From positions 1,550,001 through 1,614,000 of the forward strand of contig JALUTQ010000001.1 of the NCBI GenBank assembly GCA_032718865.1: a stretch of 64,000 nt of DNA, written 5' to 3'. The first letter of the stretch is position 1; each line of letters opens with the position of its first letter. Positions 34,327 to 43,715 of the stretch are shown one piece after another. Under the pieces are notes generated by a model. That model was not told the DNA's origin, searched no databases, and saw nothing but the letters and a program-made list of their open reading frames with translations. Source of the stretch: Tilletia caries. Its lineage: Eukaryota > Basidiomycota > Exobasidiomycetes > Tilletiales > Tilletiaceae. The position numbers and the translations under genes are program-made.

Positions 34327-34754
34327 TCCCCCCCGGAGAAAGAAGACCGTCCCTGGTCGATGGGAAGGCGGGACAAGGCGCCGACGTTCGTGTGGCGCGA
34401 GCCCTGCCGATAAACGAACCGAAGGTTGGGCAGGTGTGGAAGAATGAGGGCGCGGCACCGAGTGATGGTGGGTCCGTAGGCGATATTGTTCGACGAGGTG
34501 AGCATACGTTCCATGGGCGCATGGTCGGTTACCACGGTGACTGACGCTCCCTCGAGTAGATGAGCCCACTTGTGGAACGCCCACGCGAGGCAGACCAGTT
34601 CCAGTTCAGCGGCAACCAGTTTGCGTTCCGCGACGCCCGTCAACTTCGACAGGAACGCCACCGGTCGCTCGGTGAGCACGACTTCCGCTCCAGCGATCGT
34701 CAATCGTCGAGGACGAAAGAGGGGTCCCCGGAGCAGCAGATCAAGCTCTGGCGA
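34308..34754 (-). pseudogene. displaced C-terminal half of RNase H (Ty3 element)
   Basis: This segment continues in the pol frame directly after a single TGA (34755-34757). It encodes the second part of a Ty3 RNase H: ERPVAFLSKLTGVAERKLV, the ELELVCLAWAFHKW helix with a catalytic Glu, VVTDHAPME with a catalytic Asp, and NVGALSRLP. In other Ty3 elements this directly follows the FYCDAS segment; here that segment is about 2.1 kb upstream, before integrase. The last motif usually reads NVADALSR; one codon and the fourth catalytic Asp are missing. The frame ends inside the LTR at 34308. It could be reached only by stop readthrough or a separate start. Confidence 0.8.
34327..34334 (-). other. polypurine tract
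   Basis: GGGGGGGA on the minus strand, immediately upstream of the 3' LTR, as expected for the plus-strand primer of a Ty3 element. Confidence 0.75.
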
Positions 34755-37700
34755 TCACACGGGTGCAAGAGTGCCGAGTTGGAATTCCCGAAGGTTCCCC
34801 GGGGCCCGACGTGAGCGCGACGCCGCCGCAACACTCTCGGTCTCTACCACGTCTTGATCCGGGGCTACAGCGTCGGTCGTCGTCGGCAGCGCGTCGACCG
34901 AGTCGGGAACGAACGCTGGCCCCGAAGGCAAAGCAGCTGTATCCACAGTCGGCAAGACGCGAGCGTCCGCGAACGGGTCGACCTCAACAGGAGCGAAGTC
35001 CAGTTGTTCGACATTGAACACGGGATCGACGTCCAGGTCCGCCGGCAAACGCAATCGGACACGGTGCGCCGACAACACCTCGACGACCTCAAACGGGCCA
35101 TGTTTCCGAGCATCGAGTTTGTCGCGAACGAGACCCGGCAAAGGACGATCGCGAAGGCGAACCCAGACCATCATGCCGGTGTGAAGGGCAGGGATGGCGG
35201 ACCGGCGCGCATCGTATCGTCGCTTCTGGTCGGATCGAGCCTCCAAAATGGCACGACGCGCCTCGTCCAGTCGCTCGGCAGCCGCCGACAGCCGCTCCTC
35301 AAAGGAGGACACCCCACTATGTTCATGGCCATCAAAGACAGCGTGGACCACGTCCGGATGGGCAACGAAGACCAAGTCGAACGGTCGGAAGCCGGTCGAC
35401 AATGCGGGCGTACTGTTCATCGCCAACTCGACAGCAGGTAGGAATTCAGGCCTCGGCAACTTTGTTCACTTCCTATACTTTGTAACTTGGAAGTGAAAAC
35501 TAGTAGTGAAACTTTCACTATACTTTGGCTTCTAAGCCGTCGAAAAAAAGATAGTGAACTTTCACTTTGGCCGGGCCGGGAAAGTGAAGAAAGTATGGAG
35601 ATAGTGAGGTTTGTCTTCATGTTGAACTTGAAGTCACTTGCTATCACTAGTAGTGCTGCCAAGTTACGTAGTCACTTGTAAGTAACTATCCAGTCGAGAA
35701 AGTCACTGATAGTTTACTATTACTACCCAGTTACTATCAAACCTTTATAATATTATTAGACACTCCTCATTTCACATCACTTTGTAAAACTCTTGCAACT
35801 ATCTTCACTACCTAGTGACGTGGTAGAGCTCTGATGAGACAAACCCAGGGACCACCGCGGTCTACTATGCGGCCGGCATGGTCGCAAAAAGCGCTCAAAC
35901 TAGTAGTCACTATCTCAACTTTTCATAACTAAACTATACTTTGTCGGCCGGCTGAGACCTTCACTTTCACTTTCACTATACTTTGTCCAAAAAATTGCTC
36001 ACTATCTTCACTTGCCGAGCTCTGGGTAGGATACGTCGATCCCAATGGCTCTTCGAATCGACCGTCATGACGCGAAGAACCTGCTGCGTGGTCTGAATCG
36101 CCCGTTCGACAGCGTTGGCCTGCTGATGATATGGAGAGGACGGGGTGACGGTAGCGCCCAACGAAGCCGCCAAGGAGGTCGCTACGGCTCCGGACACTCG
36201 AGACTCGGAATCGGCGACGAGGCGTTTCGGGCGCCAACCCAAACGAAGTATACGATCCGCGATAATTGCAGCAACGCCCTCGGCCGTGATCTCTTTGTGG
36301 CATGGTGTCAGCAAGATCATGCGGGAAAAGAGGTCCTGAATGGCAAGGGCGGCGTCGTTTCCGGATTGAGATCGGGGAAACCCGTAAAGCAAGTCGAACG
36401 AAATGGTTTCGAACGGAAGGGTCGGGTCGTTCAAGATGTTCAGACTTCCAACCTTTGGAAGCGACTTGGTGCCCTGACAGGTCGCGCAATGCTTAACCCA
36501 GGACCGAACCATGGACGACAGATGAGGGCGCCAAAACCGTCGCTTGGTTGCCAGGAACGTCTTTGTAAAACCAAAGTGCCCCAGGTCATCATGAACCGCC
36601 CGCATGATGAAGGGGACAGCAGCAGCAGGCAGGGCAAGGCGATCGTCCAGTCGACGGATCAAGACGCCGCCGGACAACTCCCATTCGTCATCTGGTGACG
36701 TGGACGCGCGAACTCGACGAAGAACCGGGCCGAAGAAAGGATCGTCGGCCAACCATCGCTCCCACTGATCGCGCGCGATGTCAGCAGGCAGTTGTGGCAA
36801 CGACAGGTGGTGCATCGAAGCGACGACCGGCTCGACGGACGACGGAGCGGAATCAGCGTGAACCTGGTGCAAAATGGCAGCAAGACCGTGTTGACTGGCG
36901 TCGCAGTAGAAGACGTATGGCTTCGATGGATCCGGGTGGGCCAAGACAGGGGGATCGGCGATCGAATGCTTCAAAGCATCGAAGCTGGATTGTTGATCCG
37001 GCCCCCATTCGATGGGTACCCGACTAGCTGTAACCGTTTTGCCCTCAGTGTTCACCAATCGAGACTGCCCGTCTGCGAATTCATAACGCCATCCCTTTAG
37101 CATTCGAGTGAGAGGCGCAGCACGTTCGGCAAACCCGCGAACGAAAGCTCGGTAATATCCGAACAGACCAAGCGTATGGTACAGTTCTTGGAGCGTGGTA
37201 GGTCGCGGCAGAGTCGCAACCGCCTGAGCGCGATCCTTCCAGATGGCAACTCCCGCTCCTGAGACTTTCCGGCCCAGAAGAACCAGCGACGGTACGGCAA
37301 ACGTGCACTTCGCAGGACTAAACCGGAGTCCGACCTTCTCCGCGGAATTGAACAATTGCTCCAAAGCAGCGATGTGTTCGTCCATGGTGTCGGACGCGAC
37401 CACGGAGTCATCGATGTATATCACGGCTTGATTCCAACGAAGCGAGCCGAGGACGCGATCCATGAACCGTTGGAAGAACGCTGGCGCGTTGTGAAGGCCG
37501 AAAGGAATGCGTTTGTATTGGAACAGCCCTCGATGGCAGACAAACGCAGTCTTCCAACGATCGTCTTCGTGAATACCCAGCTGATGGTACCCCCGAATAG
37601 CGTCGAGCGAGCTGAAGATCTTCTTTCCGCACAGAGTGTGGAAGATTGCGTCGATGGTGGGAAGCGGGTAACGATCCGGAACCGTGTGCGTGTTAAGACG

Positions 37701-39155
37701 GCGGTAGTCTACACAGAATCGCCATTTGGACTGCTGTTTGACCATGACCACGGGGAAGGACACTGGGCTGGAGGATGGCTCAATCACGTCCCAGTCTAAC
37801 AGCTGGTCGATGGCGGAATCTATGGCGGCGCGTTTGTCGGGGCTGGCACGTCGGGGAGCTTCCGATTGTAGGGTCGCGTCAGGATTGAGACGGATCTCCA
37901 TATCGGCGTCCGCGACCTGACCCGGCCGACCGTCCAACGCAAATGCCGACGAATGCCGCCGAAGAAGATCGACAATCGGGGCGTGAACGTCGCCATGAGG
38001 ATCCACTCCGACTTTGTAAACCCCGTCGACCATGACCGTGGCAGCGTCCTTGGTGAGGGACGATACATCGCAGCTGTCATCGTCAAAAGGATCGAAGGGC
38101 ATACCCGCATCATTTGAGGCCGAAGGCCGGAGAGGTGGAGGGTCGACATCGGGCGAGTCGGCGCCACGGTGAAGGGTGAATACCGAGGGATTGACCTTGG
38201 TAGTGACGTCGCCAACGCGAGCGGCAGATGCATCCGCGACGGAGGTGTCCTGCTCGATGGTGAACGATTCATCCCCGTAATTGCCTAGCAGGATGTGGCG
38301 GACCGGGCCGTGAGTCAGGAGGCCGTTCGGGCCCGTCAAGCAAACGCCATGGTCCTGGGACACGCTTAAACGAGGGACGACGGTGTAGTCCACCCCGGGA
38401 GCAAGGCAAGCCGCGTTAACCGGAATCCAGGCTTGGGTCCGAGGCGCAATGGTAACGGCCGAACTGGTGCGAAGCTCGACATCGGTGGAGAAGGGTTTGT
38501 CGAGCCGCTCGTGGACGGAGAACGTGTACCGGCCTAAGCGAGCACGACCGCGCACGGGTGAGATGCTGATGCTGTGAGCATCAATGAAATCAAGGCCGAG
38601 ACACATGCCAGGCGGGAAGCTCGGCAGGACGTGAAAGTCCTGAGACGCCTCCAAGTGCACGTGCCTGCCTTGAGGGTCCTGAGCGGCGATAAACAGGGGA
38701 AGAGTGATCCAACCGAGCGTTGTCGACGACCCGACGCCGTGGACCGTCATCGGCTTGCCGGTTGGAGCGCCGCCCATCTTGGTCAATAACGCAGCATTAA
38801 TGCACGAGAGGGAAGCGCCAGTTTCCAGGAGGGTGGACATGACGCGGCCATCCGTGTCGTTGACTCGGACATGTGTAGACAACGGCACATGGTTGCGATA
38901 CCCCTGCCCCGTACCGGTTGATGAGTGCCGAGGCAGGGCCACCACCTTCCCAAACGCGCGCTTCTCCTGGGCCAGAGGAGGGGCGGATGTGTTCGACCTT
39001 AGCGTTCGTGTGATGGCGAAGACACTTCGATCCGCGAAGTGCAACGCGATTGGATCAGACGAACGTTTGGGGGCGTCAACAGACTCGAGAGTCGGATTTG
39101 ATTTGAGAACTTCAAAAGGGAACATGGAGGGCGCAAGGCCAGGCTCCAAGGATAG
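34755..39155 (-). pseudogene. pol of the Ty3 element, interrupted in integrase
   Basis: The pol frame begins at 39155, after an intron-like segment that separates it from gag. Domains in order: aspartic protease with LLETGASLSCI (Glu where the family has Asp); reverse transcriptase (YRRLNTHTVPDRYPLP, QYKRIPFGLHNAPAFFQRFM, catalytic YIDD at about 37414-37425); FYCDASQHGLAAILHQ, the first strand of RNase H; then directly the integrase with its HHCC zinc module (HDDLGHFG ... CATC), DLLYGFP, VADSESRV and NAVERAIQ (D, D, E). At 36024 a MITE begins; the frame stops soon inside it. The integrase C-terminal part (LPAVELAMNSTPALSTGF...) resumes at 35436 and runs to a TGA at 34755. Collapsing the 8-bp target repeat would leave the frame continuous, so the MITE is the only break of integrase. 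Confidence 0.9.
35447..36024. mobile_element. hAT-like MITE inside the integrase
   Basis: The ends are CAGGCCTCGGCAA (left) and the complement of CAGAGCTCGGCAA (right). Flanks are GGTAGGAA (35437-35444) and GGTAGGAT (36025-36032), an 8-bp duplication with one change, with two extra T at the left junction. CTATACTTTG recurs near both ends, like subterminal transposase sites of hAT elements. No coding capacity. Confidence 0.85.
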
Positions 39156-39251
39156 CTACAAACAAGGGAAAGGGGAACAGTATGAGAACATGGAACTCGT
39201 CGTGAAAGGGTGTAGAAAAGGCAAGGCAGGATTGCGCAAGCCTCAACTCAC
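39156..39251 (-). promoter_or_regulatory. intron-like segment between gag and pol
   Basis: On the minus strand the segment begins GTGAGT and ends with a pyrimidine-rich CCCCTTTCCCTTGTTTGTAG acceptor. Its length (96 bp) is a multiple of three, and it contains the gag TGA right after the donor. Gag and pol lie in the same frame on both sides. Splicing would therefore join gag and pol into one protein, and retention would give Gag alone. Confidence 0.65.
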
Positions 39252-41126
39252 GGAGGGGTCATCTTCATCCTCTCCTTCTCCGTCCTCCTCAGGTGTCCCA
39301 TCCCACAAGTACTCCTCGTAGTCATCGTCGTCCGCAATAAGCGTTCGGACCTGAACTTTGAGGTAGTCGTGCTCGAAATTAAAGTGGTCGCCGCCACAGT
39401 AAGAGCATGGTGCCTTGAGATCCATCACGGTGTCTTTGCCGGGCGGACGGTAGCGTCGCGGCTGTCCGTTGCTGGCTTGGATGACCCGGGTGGGATCGTA
39501 TGCGGCGGCGAACTTCGAGATCGAGCGTGGGATGGTTGAGATGGGAGGGGCGGCACCAGACGACAAGCCCATGGTAGGAGCTGGAGTGGCTGGCGCCGAG
39601 GCGGAGCGTCCCATGGTCGTCTGAAGCACGCGGCTTGCGGCCGGGGTGCCAACTGTACCAGTGCGAGTACTCATCGAAGTATGAGGTACACCGGAGGAGA
39701 CCGTACCCTGCTCGGGAAGCGTGGAGGTGCGAAGGGGGACTTTGTATTGGACACGCCAATTTGGTTCCCAATCTCCCAGCTCGGCACGCAAGTCGGCAAG
39801 GGTAGCCCCCACCCGAGGAAGACGCAGGAGTCCGATAATGGACTCCGGCAGACCATCTTTGATGTCCGTGACAAGTGCATCGTCGGGTTGATCTTTGCCG
39901 AATGCTTGACGGAGGAGTCGGACTTTGTGGAAGTAGTAGGCAATGGACGTTTCGTCCGATGGGGCCCACTTCCGAGCTCGAGCGTCCCGCCGAAGCTGGC
40001 CTCGGTTGATGGGGAAAGCAGCACGCATGGCCGCGGACCAAGCATCGACGGAGGTGAGATCGGCAGCCTCGGTGTCCGACAGGCCCTGGTGCCAGACGGC
40101 AGCGTTCCCGGTCAAGGTGCGGGGCAGGGTGCGAAGCACAGCTTTGATCCACGGCGGGATAAGTTCCTGTTGAGTCTCCGAGCGAATGAGATCGCGGAGC
40201 CGAGTGAGAAAGTCCCCGAGCTGGGAGGGATCGCCGTTGAAGTCGCCGATCCACTCCGTCTTGCAAGTCATCGGTCGGTTCGAGACGACAACGGGAGTGG
40301 GGGCGTTCGCAGCGACCGATATGTTGGGTGCTGGATCTATGGCCGGTGTGGGCGCGGCAGCAGGGGGAGTGCTCGACGATGCTCGGGCCTCAGGTGCTGG
40401 TGAGGCGCTGGTGTCGGGGGCAGCAGCCGGCACGGCACGGAGAGGACTCTCGTTGCTGGAAGCCGACGGCGCGGGACGGAGAGGACTTTCGTTGCTTGAT
40501 GCCGAGGTGTTGGCTGGAGCGGTATCCTCGCCAGACTCCGTGGTTGAAGCAAGGTCGGCGTCCTCTGCGGTCTCGGAGAACATCGACATGAGGGTCGGGA
40601 CTGAAAGTCCAAGACCTGCCAATGCGCGGCGAACGTTGGACTTCTCCCCCTTGCTCATGGACCTGTAGCGGTCGAGCGGCTTGGGGGAGTCCGGTGTTGC
40701 TGGTGTGGCGCTCGCTCGTTGTGGGGGCGAGATGGTGGAGGCAGCGAGTGCTGCTGCGGCCCGTTCCATGTGGGGCGGAATGGGTGCGTCAGGACGGGCG
40801 CGTCCACGACGGATGGTGACCGAGTCGGGCAAGGCGATGTCTTGGTCGTCGGGACCGAGGTCTTGACCAGACGAAGCGTTGGCCGATCCGGATTGATCGA
40901 GACGAGGCCCAGGGGATGGGGAAGCGGGCTGACTTGGTTGGAGTCGTTGATATCGCTCCATATCGCCTAGCCGCATATTGAACCCGTCGAGTCGTGCCGA
41001 AACGGACCGGATCTCATGGATGAGAACGCTGTGGGGCGTGGCAGGGCCGGGCTGGATGACGGGATCGATGTGGGTGGGGGGGTCGAATTGACCGGCCGGA
41101 AGAGTGAAAGACTCGTGTTCGGACAT
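39243..41126 (-). CDS. Gag of the Ty3 element
   Basis: 627 residues from ATG 41126 (MSEHESFTLPAGQFDPP); the frame is open further upstream but into the leader. The N-terminal third is Pro/Ala/Ser-rich. The capsid-like part (about residues 300-480) has W..AMRAAFPINRGQLRRDAR and YYFHKVRLLRQAFGKDQPDDALV, as in Ty3-type Gag with its major homology region. Near the C-terminus is CSYCGGDHFNFEHD, a CX2CX3HX4H arrangement that differs from the usual CX2CX4HX4C zinc knuckle. An acidic tail (EEDGEGEDEDD) precedes the stop. Gag forms the virus-like particle. Confidence 0.88.
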   Translation of the reverse strand: MSEHESFTLPAGQFDPPTHIDPVIQPGPATPHSVLIHEIRSVSARLDGFNMRLGDMERYQRLQPSQPASPSPGPRLDQSGSANASSGQDLGPDDQDIALPDSVTIRRGRARPDAPIPPHMERAAAALAASTISPPQRASATPATPDSPKPLDRYRSMSKGEKSNVRRALAGLGLSVPTLMSMFSETAEDADLASTTESGEDTAPANTSASSNESPLRPAPSASSNESPLRAVPAAAPDTSASPAPEARASSSTPPAAAPTPAIDPAPNISVAANAPTPVVVSNRPMTCKTEWIGDFNGDPSQLGDFLTRLRDLIRSETQQELIPPWIKAVLRTLPRTLTGNAAVWHQGLSDTEAADLTSVDAWSAAMRAAFPINRGQLRRDARARKWAPSDETSIAYYFHKVRLLRQAFGKDQPDDALVTDIKDGLPESIIGLLRLPRVGATLADLRAELGDWEPNWRVQYKVPLRTSTLPEQGTVSSGVPHTSMSTRTGTVGTPAASRVLQTTMGRSASAPATPAPTMGLSSGAAPPISTIPRSISKFAAAYDPTRVIQASNGQPRRYRPPGKDTVMDLKAPCSYCGGDHFNFEHDYLKVQVRTLIADDDDYEEYLWDGTPEEDGEGEDEDDPSVS

Positions 41127-41313
41127 GATGGTTGGAAAGGAGTCTTGTTCTTGAGTTGGTTGGTGAGACCGAGAAGAGAAGCCTATGGAGGCGTTGGATG
41201 GGTATAGTAACCGATGAGTGTTGGTACTGAGACCGGGGTGGTTGGTATGAAAACCGGAGTGTGCTTGAAGGCAAGGGGTAGGAACTGCAAGTCCGTCGGT
41301 CGGTGTCAGCAGA

Positions 41314-41331
41314 GAATCCCTTTCATCACCA
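41314..41331 (-). other. primer-binding site
   Basis: TGGTGATGAAAGGGATTC on the minus strand, directly after the 5' LTR. It begins with TGG, the complement of a tRNA CCA end, and would pair with a tRNA 3' end that I cannot name from memory. Confidence 0.75.
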
Positions 41332-41721
41332 TATGTTAGCAAGGTAATTTACCTGCAAGTAGATCCTAGGAATCTGAGAGTAGAAGGTGTGAAGAGTGTA
41401 TCTGGTGAAGGCTGAATTGCTAGAGGAAGAGAAGAAGAGAATCGAGTCGCTATATACGTACACTGTGCTTGGTAGCTTCGGGGAAGTATATATGGAAAGA
41501 TCGCAATGTGAGAGGAGTGAGAGGGAGCTAGGAAAGTGGCAAGTCGTTACGCAACGAATAGAGAGTCGTGGAGTGGAAGAAACGTGGAGCGAGAGAAAGG
41601 GGAGCGGACTGCGGAACGGACTGCGGAACGGATCGGAACGGAATGAGTCGGAGAGGAGGGAAGCGGAAGAAATGGAAACCTAAGTGATCATTAAGGTGAT
41701 CATCATACCACTGCTAGCACA
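41332..41721 (-). repeat. 5' LTR of the Ty3 element
   Basis: 390 bp; no difference from 33937-34326 was seen, and both carry the same 95-codon open frame. On the minus strand it should contain the element's promoter. Confidence 0.93.
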
Positions 41722-41726
41722 AAGTT

Positions 41727-42011
41727 GCCTCACTAGTGCGCAGTCGGCTCGAAACTCAAAGCTCGTGTATGTGGAATCTGGAGGCTCAAGCGCTCAACAA
41801 CTCAATAATCATCCTTGAAGTGATTATTCATTGGGAGTTTGGGACCCAAAGCAGGACATGTTTATGACGCATCGAGCATAAGTAGTAATGAGGCAGCGTG
41901 ATATTGAGCGAGGCCACGAAGAGCACGGACCCCATCCTCGATTGCGCCGGACGAAGATGAGGCCTATACACATAGACAGTGGCAGAGACACATTTATGCT
42001 GAACTCTGAAC
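41727..42011. other. spacer between retrotransposon and MITE
   Basis: No gene or repeat recognised. Confidence 0.3.
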
Positions 42012-42014
42012 ATC

Positions 42015-42494
42015 AGGGGTGGTCACGCAGGCGGAGGAGCCCGAAAAAGGAAAGTTCTTCCAAAATAAAAAAGCCTGAAATTAGAGCTCGAATGTGGCTT
42101 GAAGGAGCCTGCTGCGTGACCGACCCCGCTGAACTACATACATACGCTGATCGTTGATGAGATGAAAATTATTCCTTCACGGCGCGAAAGACGCGTCAAG
42201 GAGGACGAAGCAGCAGATGGTGGTCCTTTGGCAGCAGGAGCAGAACAAGAGGTCATCATAAAGACGATAAAATTGAACCAACACCGCCATCTACACGGTG
42301 TTGCTAGGCTTCTGTTGCTATGCAGCGGACCAAAGAGCAGAGACGAAGGAACTTTTTCGGAGGAGGATCAAAACGGCGGAGCTCCAGACCTCCGCCGTTC
42401 CTTCGGAGGTTCTTCGAGTAGAAATCCCGCAAAAACCTCGCTTATAGCATTTTTCGGGTTTATTCAGAGTTCCTCCGCCTGCGTGACCACCCCT
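42015..42494. mobile_element. MITE with long terminal inverted repeats
   Basis: Both ends carry an inverted repeat of about 24 bp starting AGGGGTGGTCACGCAGGC. The flanks share ATC (42012-42014 and 42495-42497), a possible 3-bp duplication. No coding capacity. A 3-bp duplication would fit a PIF/Harbinger- or CACTA-related MITE, but the superfamily is uncertain. Confidence 0.75.
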
Positions 42495-42497
42495 ATC

Positions 42498-43002
42498 ATC
42501 GTCGGTTGAGGGAGGCCATGGTCATTTGTTAGAGCTAACTGCTAATAACTGCTAAGACGATGTGTCTTGGAATATGGAATAATGAGATATGCCAGCAGAT
42601 GTTATACCACGATATCTGCTTGTCGATCAAACCTTGAATATGAAACTAGCCCTGTTTTTCGGTCAGATCTTGCTATCGTCCCGAAATCAAAGAGCAAGAC
42701 ACGGTTAATTCAGGTTAACCGGCAGGCAACTTGTCTCGCACATACATATTTGCACATGAAGTTTCATTTAGTTGTTGCGGTATATTAATATAACACAGAT
42801 ATAGATCCCGTTCTACGCCTCAGTAATTTCATCAAAGCCTTCTGTGCAGCGCGACATATGTTCCCACCCGGGAAGTCCTCGGTGTCCAATGGTGCTACGA
42901 TCCCGGATAATCTTACATTCATTATGTAAGCTTCCAAAGTTTAACGCCTTTCGAGTCCAGATTCCGGCCTCCGGGGATCCATATTTTGCAGCATAGTCTC
43001 GT
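42498..43002. other. gene-free left flank of the CACTA element
   Basis: AT-rich, with no coding motif. The last three bases (CGT, 43000-43002) are the left copy of the CACTA target duplication. Confidence 0.4.
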
Positions 43003-43028
43003 CACTGCCACCTTCGGTGGCGTTATAA
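43003..43028 (+). repeat. left terminal inverted repeat of the CACTA element
   Basis: 26 bp matching the right end in 25 positions. It contains the palindrome GCCACCTTCGGTGGC (6-bp stem, 3-base loop). Confidence 0.88.
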
Positions 43029-43715
43029 CCCCCCTTAAAACAGCCATAAAACGTCGGTGTTATGTTCCGGGTGTTCACCTCTTGTTTTGTCCCCGTTCTT
43101 CGCCGCTTAAAATGGGGTTATAAAACACTGGAGAATCGCTACGTTTTACGGCCTCGACTTTTTGAACTGAATCACTGCGTTATACGGTGAGTACTTTCGG
43201 CACGTGTTGCATGACGTAGAACGCGAATAATATAAGGGCGCTAAAACGCAACACTTGTATGTCATGTAGAGAACACCAGACCAACACTGTAGAACACGGA
43301 TGATGAGGGCAAGTTCCCGTACGCGACACCGTCATCAACTCCAATTATAGACGATTATCCATTGCGATCGTTGCTGCTTCGTTGATACTGTGCTCCTACT
43401 CGGGCGGACGCGATGTCGTAGGAGTTATGCTTGTCTGCTGACCGATCGCCTCGTCAGGATCGCGTGCTGCTGCCTCGTCGTCTCGATGCGTTACCAATAA
43501 TGGAGATGATGATGATGAGTAGTCCCACCTGTGATGAGGTTGATGAGGTCAGAGTCCAGAGAGTCGTTGCTTCAGTGGCATGGCAGAGGGGGTGATCCCA
43601 ATAAGAACAAGATGGTAGACTCACTTTTCCGTCAAAGTCCCTCTTGAACATCCCCTCTCCACATCCTCCTCCTTACTCGCTCCTTTCTCACTCTATCTCC
43701 CATCAAAATTGAAAA

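Larger units (their letters stand above)
33937..41721 (-). mobile_element. Ty3-type LTR retrotransposon
   Basis: A 7785-bp element read on the minus strand. It has two LTRs of 390 bp that look identical, a 5-bp target duplication AAGTT (33932-33936 and 41722-41726), a primer-binding site next to the 5' LTR and a polypurine tract next to the 3' LTR. Order: gag, protease, reverse transcriptase, first part of RNase H, integrase, then a displaced second part of RNase H. RT before integrase places it in the Ty3 group. A 578-bp MITE interrupts the integrase, so this copy is probably not autonomous. Identical LTRs mean a recent insertion. Confidence 0.95.

Noticed and set aside
36045..36698. 217-codon plus-strand frame inside pol
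   Set aside because: Antisense shadow of the integrase coding sequence.
43003..43028. CACTA end match considered an artefact of the palindrome GCCACCTTCGGTGGC
   Set aside because: The match also covers the non-palindromic CACT and GTTA on either side, and the flanks give the expected 3-bp duplication CGT.
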